A DNA stretch of 64,000 nucleotides from Cruorifilaria tuberocauda (GCA_013365365.1 JABVXU010000072.1:62001-126000), one strand, 5' to 3'. Counted from the first letter of the stretch, positions 29,370-43,959 are shown. The notes: generated by a model from the sequence alone, not told the origin. Program-made: numbers and translations.

Positions 29370-29880
29370 TGCTGACGTATGACGTATAATGTAACTTAGA
29401 ATAATGAATTACAGATTCATTGAATACTTAAATGATATCACTTGCTAGCTTGATATTATAAATTTGAATAATGCTGCTGAAAGTAAAATAAAATAAAAGG
29501 CATTTGATGTTTTTCCTGAAAGTAACAGAATTGAATTTATCCGGATAGAATTATTCTTGCGGAAGTGTAATTATTCACAAATATCAAACATATTTAAATA
29601 AACAACCACTCATGCAGTCAATCTATAAGCAAACATACATTTTGCAAACAATCCGCCAATATTTGCAAGCATATTTTAATATGCTGATAGCTCATCCACG
29701 TCACAGGTATATCAATACACCTGGCGACGGAGAAACGTTGAAATAATTCGGATTGTTTTTAATTATCCAATATAAAAGGGTTCATATCAGTACGTTCTTT
29801 AATGTATATAAGCGCGCATCTATCTTATTACGTTCACGTCACGTACACTCGCCCATTCACGCATAAATACCAAATTAAAT
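29370..29880. promoter_or_regulatory. Cluster of TGACGT (CRE-like) sites, candidate kin-1 promoter
   Basis: TGACGTAT occurs twice back to back at 29373-29387. TGACGT on the minus strand occurs at about 29697-29703 and 29835-29841. The 29690-29870 part is less AT-rich than its surroundings and has a TATATA near 29803-29811. Transcription on the minus strand from here would run toward 29672, 28397 and 27997. Function is inferred from motif density only. Confidence 0.35.
29639..29672 (-). CDS. Possible kin-1 first exon (MLANIGGLFAK)
   Basis: ATG, eleven codons and a spare T before GTATGT. Splicing to 15704 would give MLANIGGLFAK-F-KEFLERAR. An in-frame TAA lies three bases before the preceding codon, so the ATG would be the start. 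Its position directly downstream of the CRE-like/TATA region adds some weight, but chance cannot be excluded. Confidence 0.28.
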
Positions 29881-32800
29881 TCCAATATTCCATGCAGCAA
29901 TTATGATATTGAAAGTAATTCTTTTAAAAAGAAAAGCTAAAATGCCTGTATTATGATGCTTATATTATTTTTAGAGTAATCTGTAAGTAATAATTCAAAT
30001 AGTTACAGTAATAATATTTCACTGTATAGCATTTTAATTTTGAATATTTTGAAAAATATAAACTCCATTACAGGTGAAATATTTATGGGTACTATATAAA
30101 CATTTTTTTGATTTTTATCTTATTTTTCCAAAATAGATTTTAGAAATTTGATTTTCCTCCGAGAACAATTCATTAAAATACTTAAAATTTAGATATTTAT
30201 TATAACTTTGTTTATTCATTGATAATTTGTTGATTAGCATGACTTGTTGAGTTTTATAACTCTAATATTTTTAATTGGTCAATAAAATATAATTCACATA
30301 AGTTACTATTCATTAATCGATAACAATTATGATAGTAATGAAGCCAAACAGCCGATAAGTTATAATAAATAATATTTATTATAACTTTGCTCAAAGTTGC
30401 ATTGACTTCCATCTGCGAGTTATTAAATACCTTTGTTGTATCAGTGATAACGATCAAACTTTACGATGGCAATTAACGTTTGTCGAGATTAAGTACTTTT
30501 TTATTCAAATTATAAAACTGAATTCCATAAACTATAGAATTTAATTTAAAAAAAAAGTTTATTTTAAGTAAAATGGAACAAAAATTATTTGTTTGTTAAA
30601 TATTATCATTTTATCACTTAATGGATATTTATTTATCAAAAAAAGAATTTTTATTTTCTTTTAATGAAAAACTATCTGTCATTTATATTAGCTGCTAATT
30701 ACAATTATTTTTTCCTTCATTACTTTATTTAGCAGTTAATTAATTTATTGCATATCTTAATAATGTACTTATCAATTGCACAATTCATTCTAAATCCTTA
30801 TTTATATTATACTAAAATGATATAATTATGATAACTAATTATAATTATGATAAAATTTTTCCTTTATATAAGTAACTTTCGACATTCTTTAAATGTTTAA
30901 ATTTATCATTTTATAATAAAATGCATTAATGCTTAGCTTTTTTCCTTTCTTTGCTAAAAATAAATCGAAATTTCCATCAAATTTTATATTAACAAATTGA
31001 ATAATTTATAAAATTAATTTTATAAAGCTATCTCATCTTAATCAATAATATTTTCCAGCAGGAAATGAATATTAAAAAAAAGGAAACTAACTTTATGTAA
31101 AAATTTTTATAATTTGAAAATTCAAAATACGGGAAGAAGAAAAAGTTGAGAGAGAGGGAGGGACAGAGAGAAAGAGGGAGAATGGAATAGTGAAAACTCT
31201 CAAAGCCAACTTTTTTCATTTTTTTTTCTTCCGTTTTTTCTCGGGATAAAATCGAGATTAGAAATGGTATGTTGAGCCGAACTGAAAGCATTGAAGCGAG
31301 CTAATGGTGGATATAATTTTGCCATTATGCTTTTAATGATCAAATTATTTTGGTTTTTCTTTTTCCTGAAATTCTTTCTTTTCAAAGAGCAAAATAATCT
31401 ATTCAAATTTGTTTTTTTTTTCAAATAATTTCATAAATTTTTTTCTTAATCGATTGTTTTCAATAATTTCTGTAATGAATTTAAAAAAAAAAGATTTTTC
31501 CATTAAATGAAATAGAATGCTTTATTCGATCGAAAAATCCACTGTTTTAATTTATAAAAATGTTAAATTACTAGCAAAATTTGTTTACCAATTTGAAATC
31601 ATTTCTAAAAACTTATTATAAACAATTATGTAAGCATGAGTTGTATTCATTATCATTTAAGTTTTATAATATTTTTGAAGGAGAAAAGCTAATTTACATA
31701 TTAATGTCAGGTTGAATAAGCTGTAAAATATGTGTGAAAAAGTATTTGCAAAAAATAATTTTGAAGCATACAAATTCTTTTTGTGTTAATTTTTAATTAA
31801 ACTGACTTAATTAGTTAATGAATAAATTGCCATTTACCAATATATCTAATTTGTTTTATTTTGTTTCCGTAGCATTGAAGCCAACCATCGATAAAAATAA
31901 AGTAAAACAGACAGAAATGGAAATTGGAATTTGAATTGAAATAGGAATTAAATTGGATAAAAGGAAATGGCAATTGGAATATGAATGGGAAAAGGAAATG
32001 AAAAGGAAAATATAAAAATGTATTGTAGCGATTTCAGATTATAAAAATGAACCTCTATATGTTTTTAATTTTTTCATCATATTCTTTAATTAATTAATTA
32101 ATTGCTTAAGTCAAATTTTTAGTAAAAAAATGGAAAAATTCTATTCTTTACAATCATATCATTTTTTCCTGCTCTTATTTGTCTTCTATTTGTATGTTTA
32201 TTCAATTTTTCCATCATCATTTTAATTAATTAATTTATTATTTAATTAAACGCATTATTGCTTTTTATACCACTAAACTATTTTTAATCACTGTTAAATT
32301 CAGAGTTAAAATATATGTTTGTGTAAGCAAAGTGAATGCTTAATTAATTAAGATATAATTATTTTAGGTTTCTTAATCCTTTATTATAATCTTAACAAAT
32401 TTTATGCTATTTCATTCCTGAAATCTCTGGATAGGACGATGGTTCTTAAAGAACTGTATTATTAAATCGAAATAAAATCAAGAAAATACAAAAATCACAC
32501 TAAATTAATTTAATAAGATAATAAAAAATCAAAATAATAGTGTGTTAATTGATTAAAAATTTTTTTGAAAGTTCTTTTCTGATATGATATCACTGATTTT
32601 TAAAATTATTGATGAAAAAAAAAATAATAAAATTATTCAGAACATATTTTTGCGTTTTACTTTCTATTTTAGAATATTTTTTTCACTGATATAAAATTAT
32701 GTATAAATTATTAATGATAAGATATCATCTTTCTTCTTTTATTTTATAATCTTATCATTTTTCTTAACTTTTTGCACAAACAATAAATTTATTTCTAAAT

Positions 32801-35800
32801 TCTTTTCAAAATTTAAGAAATGTTTATTTAAAAACAAATAAACAAAATCAGTGATAATAAAAGAAAAAAATGTTTGAAAAAATTTTTTTTCAGTTAAAAA
32901 TTGGAAAAAAGTCATGAAATATTTTTCAAATTTTTGAAATTTTGCTACAATTGTGGTAATTTTAAATATTCATCCATTTATTGATTTTAATTAAATATTC
33001 ATTTATTTATTGATTTTAAAGAAAATAATTTCATCTTTTGCTATTGTTCAGTTGGAAATATTATAAGTTGAATGTTTAATATTTTCAAAATTAAGCTAAG
33101 AATTTTCCTTCTATTAAACTCTGCAATAATTTTTCATTTCTTTAACATTTAATGTTTTTTTTTCAACTTCACCTTACTTAAGTTTATGAAATATAAGTAA
33201 TAATACAATTTTAATAAACAATAATATTACTTTTTTTATTATTTTTGAAATAGTGTCTCTAACTGAAATAATTTCTCAAGTAACTAAGGCAATACATTAA
33301 CGTAATAAAGAATTAACTTAAAGTATTAAAGTAATAAAATGCAATAAACACCGTGAATATATCGAAAATATTGTAAATGAATTATATATTACGAATTTAC
33401 TCGAATCCATATAGCTTAGAAATTTAAAAAATTTGTTATTTCATATCTAAATTAAGTCAAAGTATTACAAAATATTATCTAATATTTACGAATAAATAAT
33501 TATAAAACTTTGCTTGATGAATTTGAAGTAAGAGAATACAAAAAAAAGAACGAAAAAGCTTTTCAGCTAACAAAAATATAACATTTGATGACATTAAACT
33601 TTCTGAGAGTAAAAATTTAAGCTGGTAAAATTCCATGAAATAAGAAAAATTAAAGCAAAAAAATTTTTCATGATTGAATTCTTTTCAAATGGAGCAAATT
33701 GATTAGACGGAAATTGAATGAAATGAATGAATTTTTGCATTTCATATACTTCCTAAATTTATTTCCGATTAATCTGAAATGGATTAAAATTAAAAAAATT
33801 TTTCGTTTATCAACAAAATAAAATAAAATTTCGATAATTAAATAAGCATAACTTTGGCAAAAAGCTGAAATTTTTTACCGTTCACAGCAATGAATTTAGA
33901 ATTTATAAGTGAAGTTTAATTGTTGCAGAAGTAACTTAGGTTAATTCTGATTTTTTTGTTTACAATTCAAAATTTAATGAATTAATGATGCTAAGATGCT
34001 ATGAGAAGGAAAGCATTAAATTTCTGGAAGTTGACAAAGTGCCAAAGAAATTTTAAAAGTAAAAAAGAGAAAAGCAGCAAGCGGATAACTGCCAAGCCTA
34101 GCATCCTGGGAATGGAGCAACATAGTTTTATCTCTATGTCCATAAATAATAAATAGCCGAGGCAGCCTATAAGCAAATAAGCCTAGTTGACTAACAAATC
34201 AATCAATAATTACGCAAACTCTTGGGAATTTATTATTTACGTTAAAAGTTTTAAAACAAACATAAAATTGTTCGAATGATTATATTTAAATTGTGTAAGA
34301 AAACATCTAAGCATTTTTTTTAAATGAAAATTTTAAATTGTAATTACAGACTTTCTCCTTTCTTTTCTGTCTTTTATTTTGAAGAAGAAAAAAACTTATC
34401 ATTGAGAATTTATCATTTATCAATTTACAACTGAGAATTTATCATTGAGAAGATAAGCAAAAAGAACGGAAAGCTTTTTTTCCTGCCTTAAATCTAAAGA
34501 CATTAATAATGAAAATAGCAAAAGGAAAAAAAAAGATAGCAATAAAAGTTAAAAATAAATCAGACATAAGCAATTATTGCAGTACAAAATAATTGTATTA
34601 AGGGAAATGATTAATTATTAATTTTTATTTCTTTGAAAAAATTTACTTAAATTAAAATAATAATGAAATTATCAATGAAAAACATTATTCTTTACTTCTC
34701 TCCATTGTTTCTTCCATCTTTTCTTTTGTTTTTTAATTAAAATTTTGAAAAGTATCAGTGTTAATTTAAACAAAATGCCTTTAGTTATGTTATTAAAGGA
34801 CAAGGATATTTTTTTTTCCTTTTATTTTAAATTAAATTTGTGAAATTATTTCTTCTTTGTTCAATCATTCAATCATGCAATGGTCAACAGATTAAAGGGA
34901 TTTTATATATTACTTCAATTCCTTGCGATAAATTATGAAGTAGAATTTGAATTAAGAATAAAAATTTTCATCTAGTGAAAAAAAATCAGTTGATTGAATA
35001 AATTAATAATGATAATTAATAATAACGATAGTTATTACAACCGGTAAAAATAGCAGTAATTGCAGGATTTATAAACATATAAATAATTAAGTAATGTAAC
35101 TATTGAAGAGGAAATAAATGATTAGCATGTAAAATGTAGCTAGTAAACAATGCTATTAGCTAAAATGTTTAAGCAAAAGTAAATGGAAAATCTTCAAGTA
35201 TAATTTTCCGCAATTATTCTAGTGAAAAATAAATTAATGATATTATTAGGATATAGAATGAATTGTTCATAAGATTGAAAAAAACTAACTTAAACAAAAA
35301 TATTTGCGGTAATTTCTAAAATGTTAAAAGCAAGTATAGAAAATATTAAAAGTAAATGTAAGTAAAAGTAAAGTATGTTTGCTGATTTTTTGCTGAAAAA
35401 AAACAAAAAATAGCAAATAAGAATCAACAAGAATATATAATTTTTTTCCTTTTTCCTCTTTAAAAGGAAAGCAATTGCTTTTTTAATTAAATAAATTTTA
35501 GTGAAAAGAAAGAAAATTTAAACAGAAAACGCTGATCGTAAATGGAAATGAAAAAAAAGGGTAAAGGTCATTTCAACTTCATTTCATTGGAATAAAATGG
35601 AAAAAAAAGGAAAGAAGAAAAATGAAAAATTAAATATTTTTACTGAAAAAGAAAACGTTGCATGCATACATTGGAAGGAAAAGAGAGGAAACAATAAAAT
35701 ATAAATATATTTCAGTTCTTTTTTTCTTTTCATTTTTTCTTGCTTTTCCATCAATTTAGCATTTTTCACATTTTCTCTCTCTTTTTGAGCTCTTGAAAAT

Positions 35801-38800
35801 TATTAATTTTACTTTTCGTGTCCTTTTCTTCTTTATTATCAACTCGTATTTTCGCTATTTTCAAATGAATAAATGAAAGAACGGAGAAAGGATGAAATTT
35901 AAAAATTTGAAATGAATTTTTATTGAAAATAGAAGATAGAATGAAGAAAGAATAAGATAATTCGATAGGAAAAATTAGTATTAAAGTAATGAATTAATTC
36001 ATTGAAATAATGTAAGTTGAAATATGGCTGTGAGTAAACAGACGTTGTGCCAAGTTTTTTTGCGTCGAAAAAAGTTATAGTTAAACTAAGTTGAATTATG
36101 CTTTTAAGCAATGTATACAAATAGATGTTAGAGTTGTTTAATTATATTAAAAGGTGAATTCAAAAAAATAAAAATTATGAAATAATTAGTTTAACTCTAA
36201 GAGAAATATTAAAAGTAAATGTAATTGAAAGGTAGAATAATTCAAAAGCAAAATAAATTGTTTTCAAAGTAAAGTGGAAGAAATGCTTAAAAAAGTGAAA
36301 AATGAGAGTTTGTAAGTTTATTTTTTGCAACCAATCCATCTTCCACTTTTACTTGTCCACTTTGCCCTTTCTCTTTTTTACATATTAATTAATGAATAAG
36401 TCTTTAAAATCAAGATAACTGATTGATGAATGAAGAAGAAGAAGACAAAATGCAGAGATTGTAAAATTAAAAAAAAATGATATCAGGGAATATTTATCAA
36501 ACTATTTATTGTTAAATCGGAAATACTTGAAATTATCATTATTATCACTATCAACTATTATTATTATTATTGTTATTTTTCAGTTCAATCTAAGGAAAGC
36601 TAATATAATCCAAATTTTACAGGAATACTTCTTATACTACTGATATTCTACTATACGGCGAGAAGAATGATATCCGAAATGAAAGTAATTGATAATTAAA
36701 TTTTATGTATAATTAAATCTTCATTAATGTAATATAAAATTTGCTACTTTTTTGTTTGGCCAACTTTTGAACTCATACAGAAATAACCATTTTAACATAA
36801 TTCAGAAATGATATAAACCTAATATATACAATTTAACAATCAAATTATTAATAATACAATCTTTAAATTTACTATTGCTATTTATATCGTTTCAAATTTT
36901 CACTGAAAAATAATCGAATTTTATAAATTTCATATAATTAGAGAGATATAAAGGATCGGTAAATTGTCCATTTCTTCTCATTTTAATTAAAAATACTAGT
37001 ATTGACATATTTTAAGTCATTAAGTTATATAATAAATATTCAAATTACAATTTGATTACTGCTTACAAGTATGGAATAAAGTTTATTTTATGCATATTAT
37101 TGAACTGAAATAATATTGATTTTTCTTTTTTAGATTTATATTTTCTAAAATTTTTTGGATTAAATTCTTTTTTTTTTTTTTGGAAAAGAGATTCCGTCTG
37201 AAGTTTCGGATAGCTTTTTCCGATTTTCCCAACGAATATATTAATATCACTCCCACATACAAATCATTCATTGCATTAATTTCAATTTTGTTTACTATTT
37301 CCGACAACTAATAAATAGATATTTGCCTACTTTGTAGTCTAGTAATCTTAGGTACTTATTATTTCAATTTATCTTAACAATCAAACGGATATTTCTTAAT
37401 GATTGGAAAAATTTTAATAATTAAAAAAAATTATTCTATAAATAATATGAATAATCAACGAAATAATCATAATATCGAAAGAAAGAAATGTAGTAGCTTA
37501 ATTTGAATGATAAAAATTATCAATTCATTACGGTAATCAAGCATTATTCAAATTTTTCATATTAAAATTTTTTTACATTTTATTAATTAAATTAGATATT
37601 TTTTTGATGTGTCAAGATAAATATAAGAAAAAGTTTTAAAAAATGAAAAGCAAAAATGACGAATGTAATGGAAATGATATCTGATGAACGATGAAATAAT
37701 CAATTTACCAATGAATATAAATTAAATTTTAATTAAAATTAATAATAAAATCGCATTGCTTTAGGCATTCAAAGGATCAGTTCTATCGGTGAAGTGAATG
37801 GAAAAGAAATAGAAAAGGAAATGATTAATTGGATTCGAATAATTTTAGTTCAATTTTAAATGAAAGCATTTAAATGATGAAAATCATTTCTATTTTATGC
37901 ATAAGTAATGGATAATCAATCCTTTTTTAAGAAAATTTAAGTAATATTTAAGTAATAATAATAATTCATTTCAAGTATAATAAAATAACAATTCATTTTT
38001 TCCTAAATATACATTTTCCCGTTGTGCTTTCTCTTCGTTTTCCTGATGATTAACATTTTTTATTCAGAAATTAAAATTGATTATAGAATTATTTCGCGTT
38101 CTCATACAAAATATCAGAATGCCTCAAATCACAAATTCCTTTTTTTCTTTTTAAATGGTAAAATAGAGATGGAAAGAAATGTGTGAGTGGAAATTCATTT
38201 TAATCAATCTTTCAATTTATTTGTTTTATATTCATTAAAATGAAATTGAAGAGAAATTGCTGATTTATTACCAATGCATTTCAATGAATCTTTCTATTTT
38301 CATCTTCTCTACGAAAAAAATAATTTATTTAAATTTAGCAAAAAATGAAAAAAAAAACTGAAACCGCTAGAAAATGAAAAATTTTATAAAGATACTATTA
38401 AATTTAAATTTAAATGAGTAAAGTTAATCAGAGAATTATAAAATTGAAAATATTTTATGTCTAGTTCAATTAACCTATTCCGTTTAATTTTTCTTTTCTT
38501 TATTTATTTTTAGTGTAATTAGTAATAGAACAAAAGGAAACTTTACCTTATACGAATTATATTTGTAATAATGAAAGGCTAAAATGTAAAAGCTTAAATA
38601 GTAAAATAGTTTTTGCTAACGATGTGGTGAAAGTGTTATATGCATGATTTGATATTAGCTAGCATTGAATTATTATCACTTCCTCTGATAGCTTAATTAA
38701 CAATTTTAATAGATAGTAATATTAAGGTTAGATTAATTAATTATGCATTTATCGTATCTTTTGAAATTTTAATTGAATATTATGCCTGCTACTTTCAAAT

Positions 38801-39685
38801 AAAATTTCACACTCATTCATGCAAAATTTTTAAGCAATAATTTAAAATTTGTTTTTGAAACTATTTACTGAGAAAATCGAATTTTTAAAGTATTTAAATT
38901 TATATTACTCTGCTTTCATCCTATTGTAACATATTGTAATTTTCTTTCTATACAATTTTTGTTTCATTTAGAGAAAATCATTTCAAAAATATAATCATAC
39001 ATTCGTCAAATTCAATTTCTCAATAAATGGATCAATTTTTAAAAACTTAAAATAATACTTAAAAATTAATTTTCCAAGAATGAATATGAAACTTTGTTTG
39101 AAAAAATGGTAATTAACCAAAGGAGAAACGTCAAATATCATTGTTACTATTATTATTTTTATTATTATTATTATGATAATCATCATTACTATTACGATTA
39201 TTATGATTATTATTATTGTTTCGAACTTAAATGATATTATGAAATTTTATTTCATATGTCCTCAATTTCATATTATATATTCTATTTTCAATAAATTAAT
39301 GAATCATTTTGTATCTTATAAAAGAGTGAAGAAAAATAAGCACACATAAGCAGATAAAGAAAAAAAGAGAGATAAATTGATAAATTAATAAATTATCACG
39401 AAATCAACGAATGAAATAAATAAATAAATAAATCGACCAAAAACTAAAAAAGGAAAAACAACAAGTTTTTAGCAAAAACTAATCAATTGAGTGGAAAAAG
39501 TTGGAATTGTTGTTAACGCAAAGGTAACGCATAAACGTCAATTGCTCAATTTTCATTTCCCATCTGTTGTTTATCCGTACTTTTTTACTTTTTTTTTCTC
39601 CTTCTTTCAAAGTATAACTTTTCGGATAATATTCTCTCTTAAACTTTTTGAAAATGATAATTAGATGATAAATAGTCTTGAATGA

Positions 39686-39730
39686 GAGGGAGAGGGAAAG
39701 AGAGAGAGAGAAAAAAGAAAGAAAGAAAAG
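39686..39730. repeat. GA/AAAG purine tract
   Basis: GAGAGGGAGAGGG followed by GA and AAAG units. It underlies a plus-strand frame that starts MNEREREREREKK, which is a translation artefact of the repeat. Confidence 0.8.
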
Positions 39731-40194
39731 GGAAGAAATATTTTTTCTAAGAAATAAAAAAAGACAAAAATATTTTTATCAGTTTTTTTCTTCTTACAAC
39801 TTGAAAATATTATATCTTTTTTCGATGAAAATAAAAATAAAAATAAAAAATTTTAGACGATACTATTTTTGCATTTTCCTTTGCTTATTTGCTTCTTTTT
39901 CTCTTTTTCAATTAGCTTACTCATTTCCCCAATTAATTAATTAATTTGCTATATGTCAGCAATGACATGAAGTGTTTCCCTTCAAATTTTGTAGTTATGA
40001 TAGCTTTGTTTGAATTATTAAAATAAAAATAATAATTTGAAATCCTGAATTTACCAATCAATTTTATCAATTATAATTAATACCTCAAATGCTTTCGTTA
40101 TTTGTTTTGGTGTGATTTAAATCAAACTTAAATTTAGTGATGAAGAAAATAAATAATAGAAATTTTCAAAATATCATTCTTCGATCATTTGATA

Positions 40195-40445
40195 TACGTA
40201 CACGTACGTAAGGATGGGAAGAGAAAATGAAAATAGAATAGGCGGGAGGAGAGAGAGGTTGCGAAAGCGTGGGTAAATTGGAAGTAAAAGTGAGGGTGGA
40301 GCAAGTAGGGGAGCGACTGAGTGCGGGGATTGAGCGAGCGGGGGAGTAAGGCGAGAATAAATCGGCGGAATTGAAGAGGAATGGGATTATTAGGCGTGAT
40401 ATCAGGTGGCAGTAGTATAATTCTGACATGACACAATGCAAAAGC
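40195..40445. other. GC-rich, strand-asymmetric island inside the long intron
   Basis: The plus strand is G/A-rich (GGCGGGAGGAG, GAGCGAGCGGGGGAG) and contains CpGs, in sharp contrast to its surroundings. On the minus strand two overlapping frames stay open for about 88-91 codons. One starts MSELYYCHLISRL at 40426 and is Ser/Pro-rich up to SSHPY, before GTACGT/GTGTAC donors that allow a phase-1 exit. It may be a promoter with a first exon, or only a promoter-like island. No homology is recognised. Confidence 0.4.
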
Positions 40446-41089
40446 TTTCATTTATCAACAATCAAACACTATCATTTATCAGAATTAATAACCAAACTAC
40501 CGGATCTACCGAGATATGTCAGTATATTCAAGAAATATCCAAAAAAAAATAGTTCATCAATAAGACTAAGTAATTATGTCAATAATAATTTAAAAATTGA
40601 AATTGATTAATAGTTTTTTTCTCATTGATAGGAAATAATCATGCAATTCATCAGTAATTCCCAGCACACTTACTATTATCGGTTCATCAGAATGCTACCA
40701 TTTCTTTTATCAATTGATAACTAAAATTTTTTAAAAGTATTCTTGAATTTTAAACAAATTTAATTATTATTGAGCATTTTAATTCAATAAATAACACTTT
40801 AATATGAAGAAAAAATTTCACAATTTATTTGTTACTGTAATCATATTACCGTATTCCATTCCTTTTAATTTGCTTAAGTAAAAAATTTCTTTTTTTTTAA
40901 AGTAAAACTTATAAAACTACAAAAACGTATTTATAAAATTATGATTTGAGGTAGAAAACGATGGAAATTGATGGAAGAAAAAAAGGAATTGAATTGTTTT
41001 ATAATAAACGATATTTATCAATGATATTCGTATATTTTTAACTCAAGAACTTGAGATTTTTTTCTCTCATTATCCTCCATTTCCGCAAT

Positions 41090-41150
41090 CTTTCTTTTTT
41101 CTCTTTCCTCTCTCACCCTTTTTCTCTCTTTCTCTCTCTCTCTCTTTAGA
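41090..41150. repeat. CT-rich tract
   Basis: Imperfect TCTCTC/TTTC pyrimidine run on the plus strand within the long kin-1 intron. Confidence 0.7.
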
Positions 41151-43590
41151 AATGAATTATTCATATTCTCGGGTATAAAAAAACAAAAAGAAAATAAAAA
41201 CAAGAAAAATTAAATGTATATTTGAAAGACTGTTGATGAGTCTAGCAGAGAAAAAGTTAAAAGTAAAAAAAGACAAAAAAGTTTAAATGAAAACTTCAAT
41301 AACAAATAAATGAAACTGTTTACTGTTTGCACCTTTTTTTTTCGTGTACTTTAAATTGTTTACTTTTTTCCTCCATTTAAAAAAAAACAAAAAGAAGAAA
41401 ATACAATCTAATAGTTGTTGTTTTTTCTCTCATTTTAGTTTCTTTCCTTTTATTATTTTGTTTGTTTGTTAATTGATCTCTAATCTTTCACTTTTTGTTT
41501 TTGAGAGAAGAAGCTAATATCATAATCCGATAAACAAAAAACTGTAATTAGAAAAGGAAAATAAAAAAATAATCATTATTATAAAAAGAATAGGCTCTGA
41601 TATACTACAAAAACAGGTAAACACAGAAAAATTACCTTCTAAAAAACCTAAACAATAGAATAAGAATACTAAACGTAAACTTAATTGCTCAATTAATGAT
41701 AATTGAATTTAGTGATAATTATTGATTGAATTATAAAATATTTTATTAAAGTAAAAAAAAGAGTAATTATTAAGGATATGTTAATATTACTGAAAATAAG
41801 GTAAAAATTGGTGAAAAGAAAAAGGAAAAATAGTTAAATTAAAGATGAAATGCATATCAGAAATCCTTGAAAAATCAATAGTAATGACTTTTATTAATCA
41901 GTCAATAATTGCGTCGATTTTAATTTTTTAATTTTTATGTAGAAGCAAATATTATTGAATTAAATGGTAATAATAAACTGAAATATAATTTGCATATGTA
42001 AATTCAAATGGAAACACTCAATTTTCATTCGAGCATTTGAAAATAGCCACTAAATCAAAACAAAAAAAAGTGATGAATTTGTTTTCACATGGAGAAATTT
42101 GCTATAAAAGTTATTTTAGTTGCTTCTTCAACTATCACTAAATTATCAAATAATCATGAAGAAGTCAATATTCATAAGATGGAAATAAATAACGTCACTT
42201 ATAGTCTATGCTAATCTTTTTTTCTTTCGAAAACTCATTGAATATTCATTTTATAGAAATAAATTAGAGTAAATAGTACTAAATTTATTTTCGATCAATG
42301 CTACATTAATTATTTAGAAAATGACAAGATAGAATGATAAGTAATAAGAAGTTAAGTAACTATCAATACAAATGAATGAATATTTTCTACATTCTTGTTA
42401 TGATATATTTAACAATTTCAATCTTACAAAGAACTGAGAGAGAAAAAAATTACTGATGCATTAAATTTGAATGGAATGGATGAATAATTCAAATGATAAC
42501 TTTACTGTGAAAAATTAAGAAAATACTATCGGTAATTATTATTACATTGATTAACTTTTATCCTATCCACTATGAGTAACTTTTATTCTGCTTGCTATGA
42601 TTAAGTTTTATCACAATAATTCTGATTAGCTGTTATCATATCTATTATCCAAACTGCTATCATATCAGAAAAATAGTCGAGAGAAGATAGTAGAAGCAGA
42701 AAATTAGTAAATTCGTTTGATGCGATGAAATGTATTGAACAATTCTTTCCACCATCACATCAAATAGATTGAAGAAAAGTGCACTGAGCAATTTTTTTTC
42801 TGCTATTATTACAACCAAATAAAATGAACATTACTTTCATATCGCTTGAAGAAAGTAATGAACAAAATGAAGTTGTCTACTTTCAAGTTCATAGAAGAAA
42901 GATTAAGTAAGACGAGATTACTTTTTAGGTCATTTGAAAAATAATGACTTCTTTTTGAAATTTCGGAAACAGAAAGTTACTTTTAAGTCTTAAAGCTATA
43001 TTTCTAATTTTTCTTTTTTTAAAAAAAGATAGATATTATCATTTTACAATTTTATAGCATATAATCATAATTGATGTTTGATTAACTTTTCCTATAAATC
43101 TCTAATAAAATTAATTATAAGCGATAATATTAAAATAAGATTTCAGGAAATAAATTAACGCAACTAACTTTGTTAAGTATTAATTAATAATTTTTCTTGA
43201 AAGAAGCACAAGAAATGATATTAGTTTGAATATCAAAACAGGTAAAACATATGACAAATGACTAATTTATAGAAATTTCGTAACAATTACGCGATAAAAT
43301 TTAAAGTTCTTTTTTGACTTTTTACGAAATTGTGAAATTAGAGTCCAATACGTGTAATCAGAATGAGAAAAATGATGATATAGAAATTACGATGAAAATG
43401 GAATGATATAAAATTGAAATAAAGAAGGAAAGAGTTGAAGGAATTTCAAGTAAAATGTACTTAATCATCCAATCACTTCGTTTAATTCCATCTTTTTTCT
43501 CTCTCCCTCTCTCTCTTCTCTCTACCTTTCCCTCCCTCTATTTCTTATCTTTTCCATTTTAACTTTTATTTTTTCAAAATTGAAATGTCT

Positions 43591-43652
43591 CCTCTTTCGT
43601 CCTTTTTTCCCCGATTCCCGATCTCTTTCGTCCTTTTTCCCCCGATTCCCGA
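43591..43652. repeat. 31-bp tandem duplication
   Basis: Two adjacent copies of a unit containing CTCTTTCGTCC, a T/C run and GATTCCCGA. They start at about 43592 and 43623 and differ only by small changes in the T and C runs. The unit is more GC-rich than its surroundings. Confidence 0.8.
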
Positions 43653-43906
43653 GCTAGAATAGCATTTGTTCTCCTCTCTTCATGTACAATCTATTTATCA
43701 CTGCTCTTATTATTACTGTTGATATGATTAAGACTGCAATGTTTATTGAATTAATATCAAAATTAAAAAAAAAAATTAAGGAAAAAATACCAATAATAGA
43801 AAAGTACGATGATTAAAAGAAGAAAGAATGGAAAAGATTCGAAAAAAGCAACTGTCTTTTACTATTATAAGTATTTTCATGTATGTATTATTATACTTTA
43901 TTTCTA

Positions 43907-43926
43907 ATCTCTCTCTCTCTCCCTTC

Positions 43927-43959
<33 letters not shown>

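Noticed and set aside
35670..35750. Minus-strand frame MEKQEKMKRKKELK ending phase 1 at GTATGC (approximate position)
   Set aside because: Low-complexity Lys/Phe-rich translation of AT-rich DNA. The phase match alone is expected by chance one time in three.
39678..39944. Plus-strand frame MNEREREREREK
   Set aside because: Translation of a GA repeat followed by AT-rich sequence.
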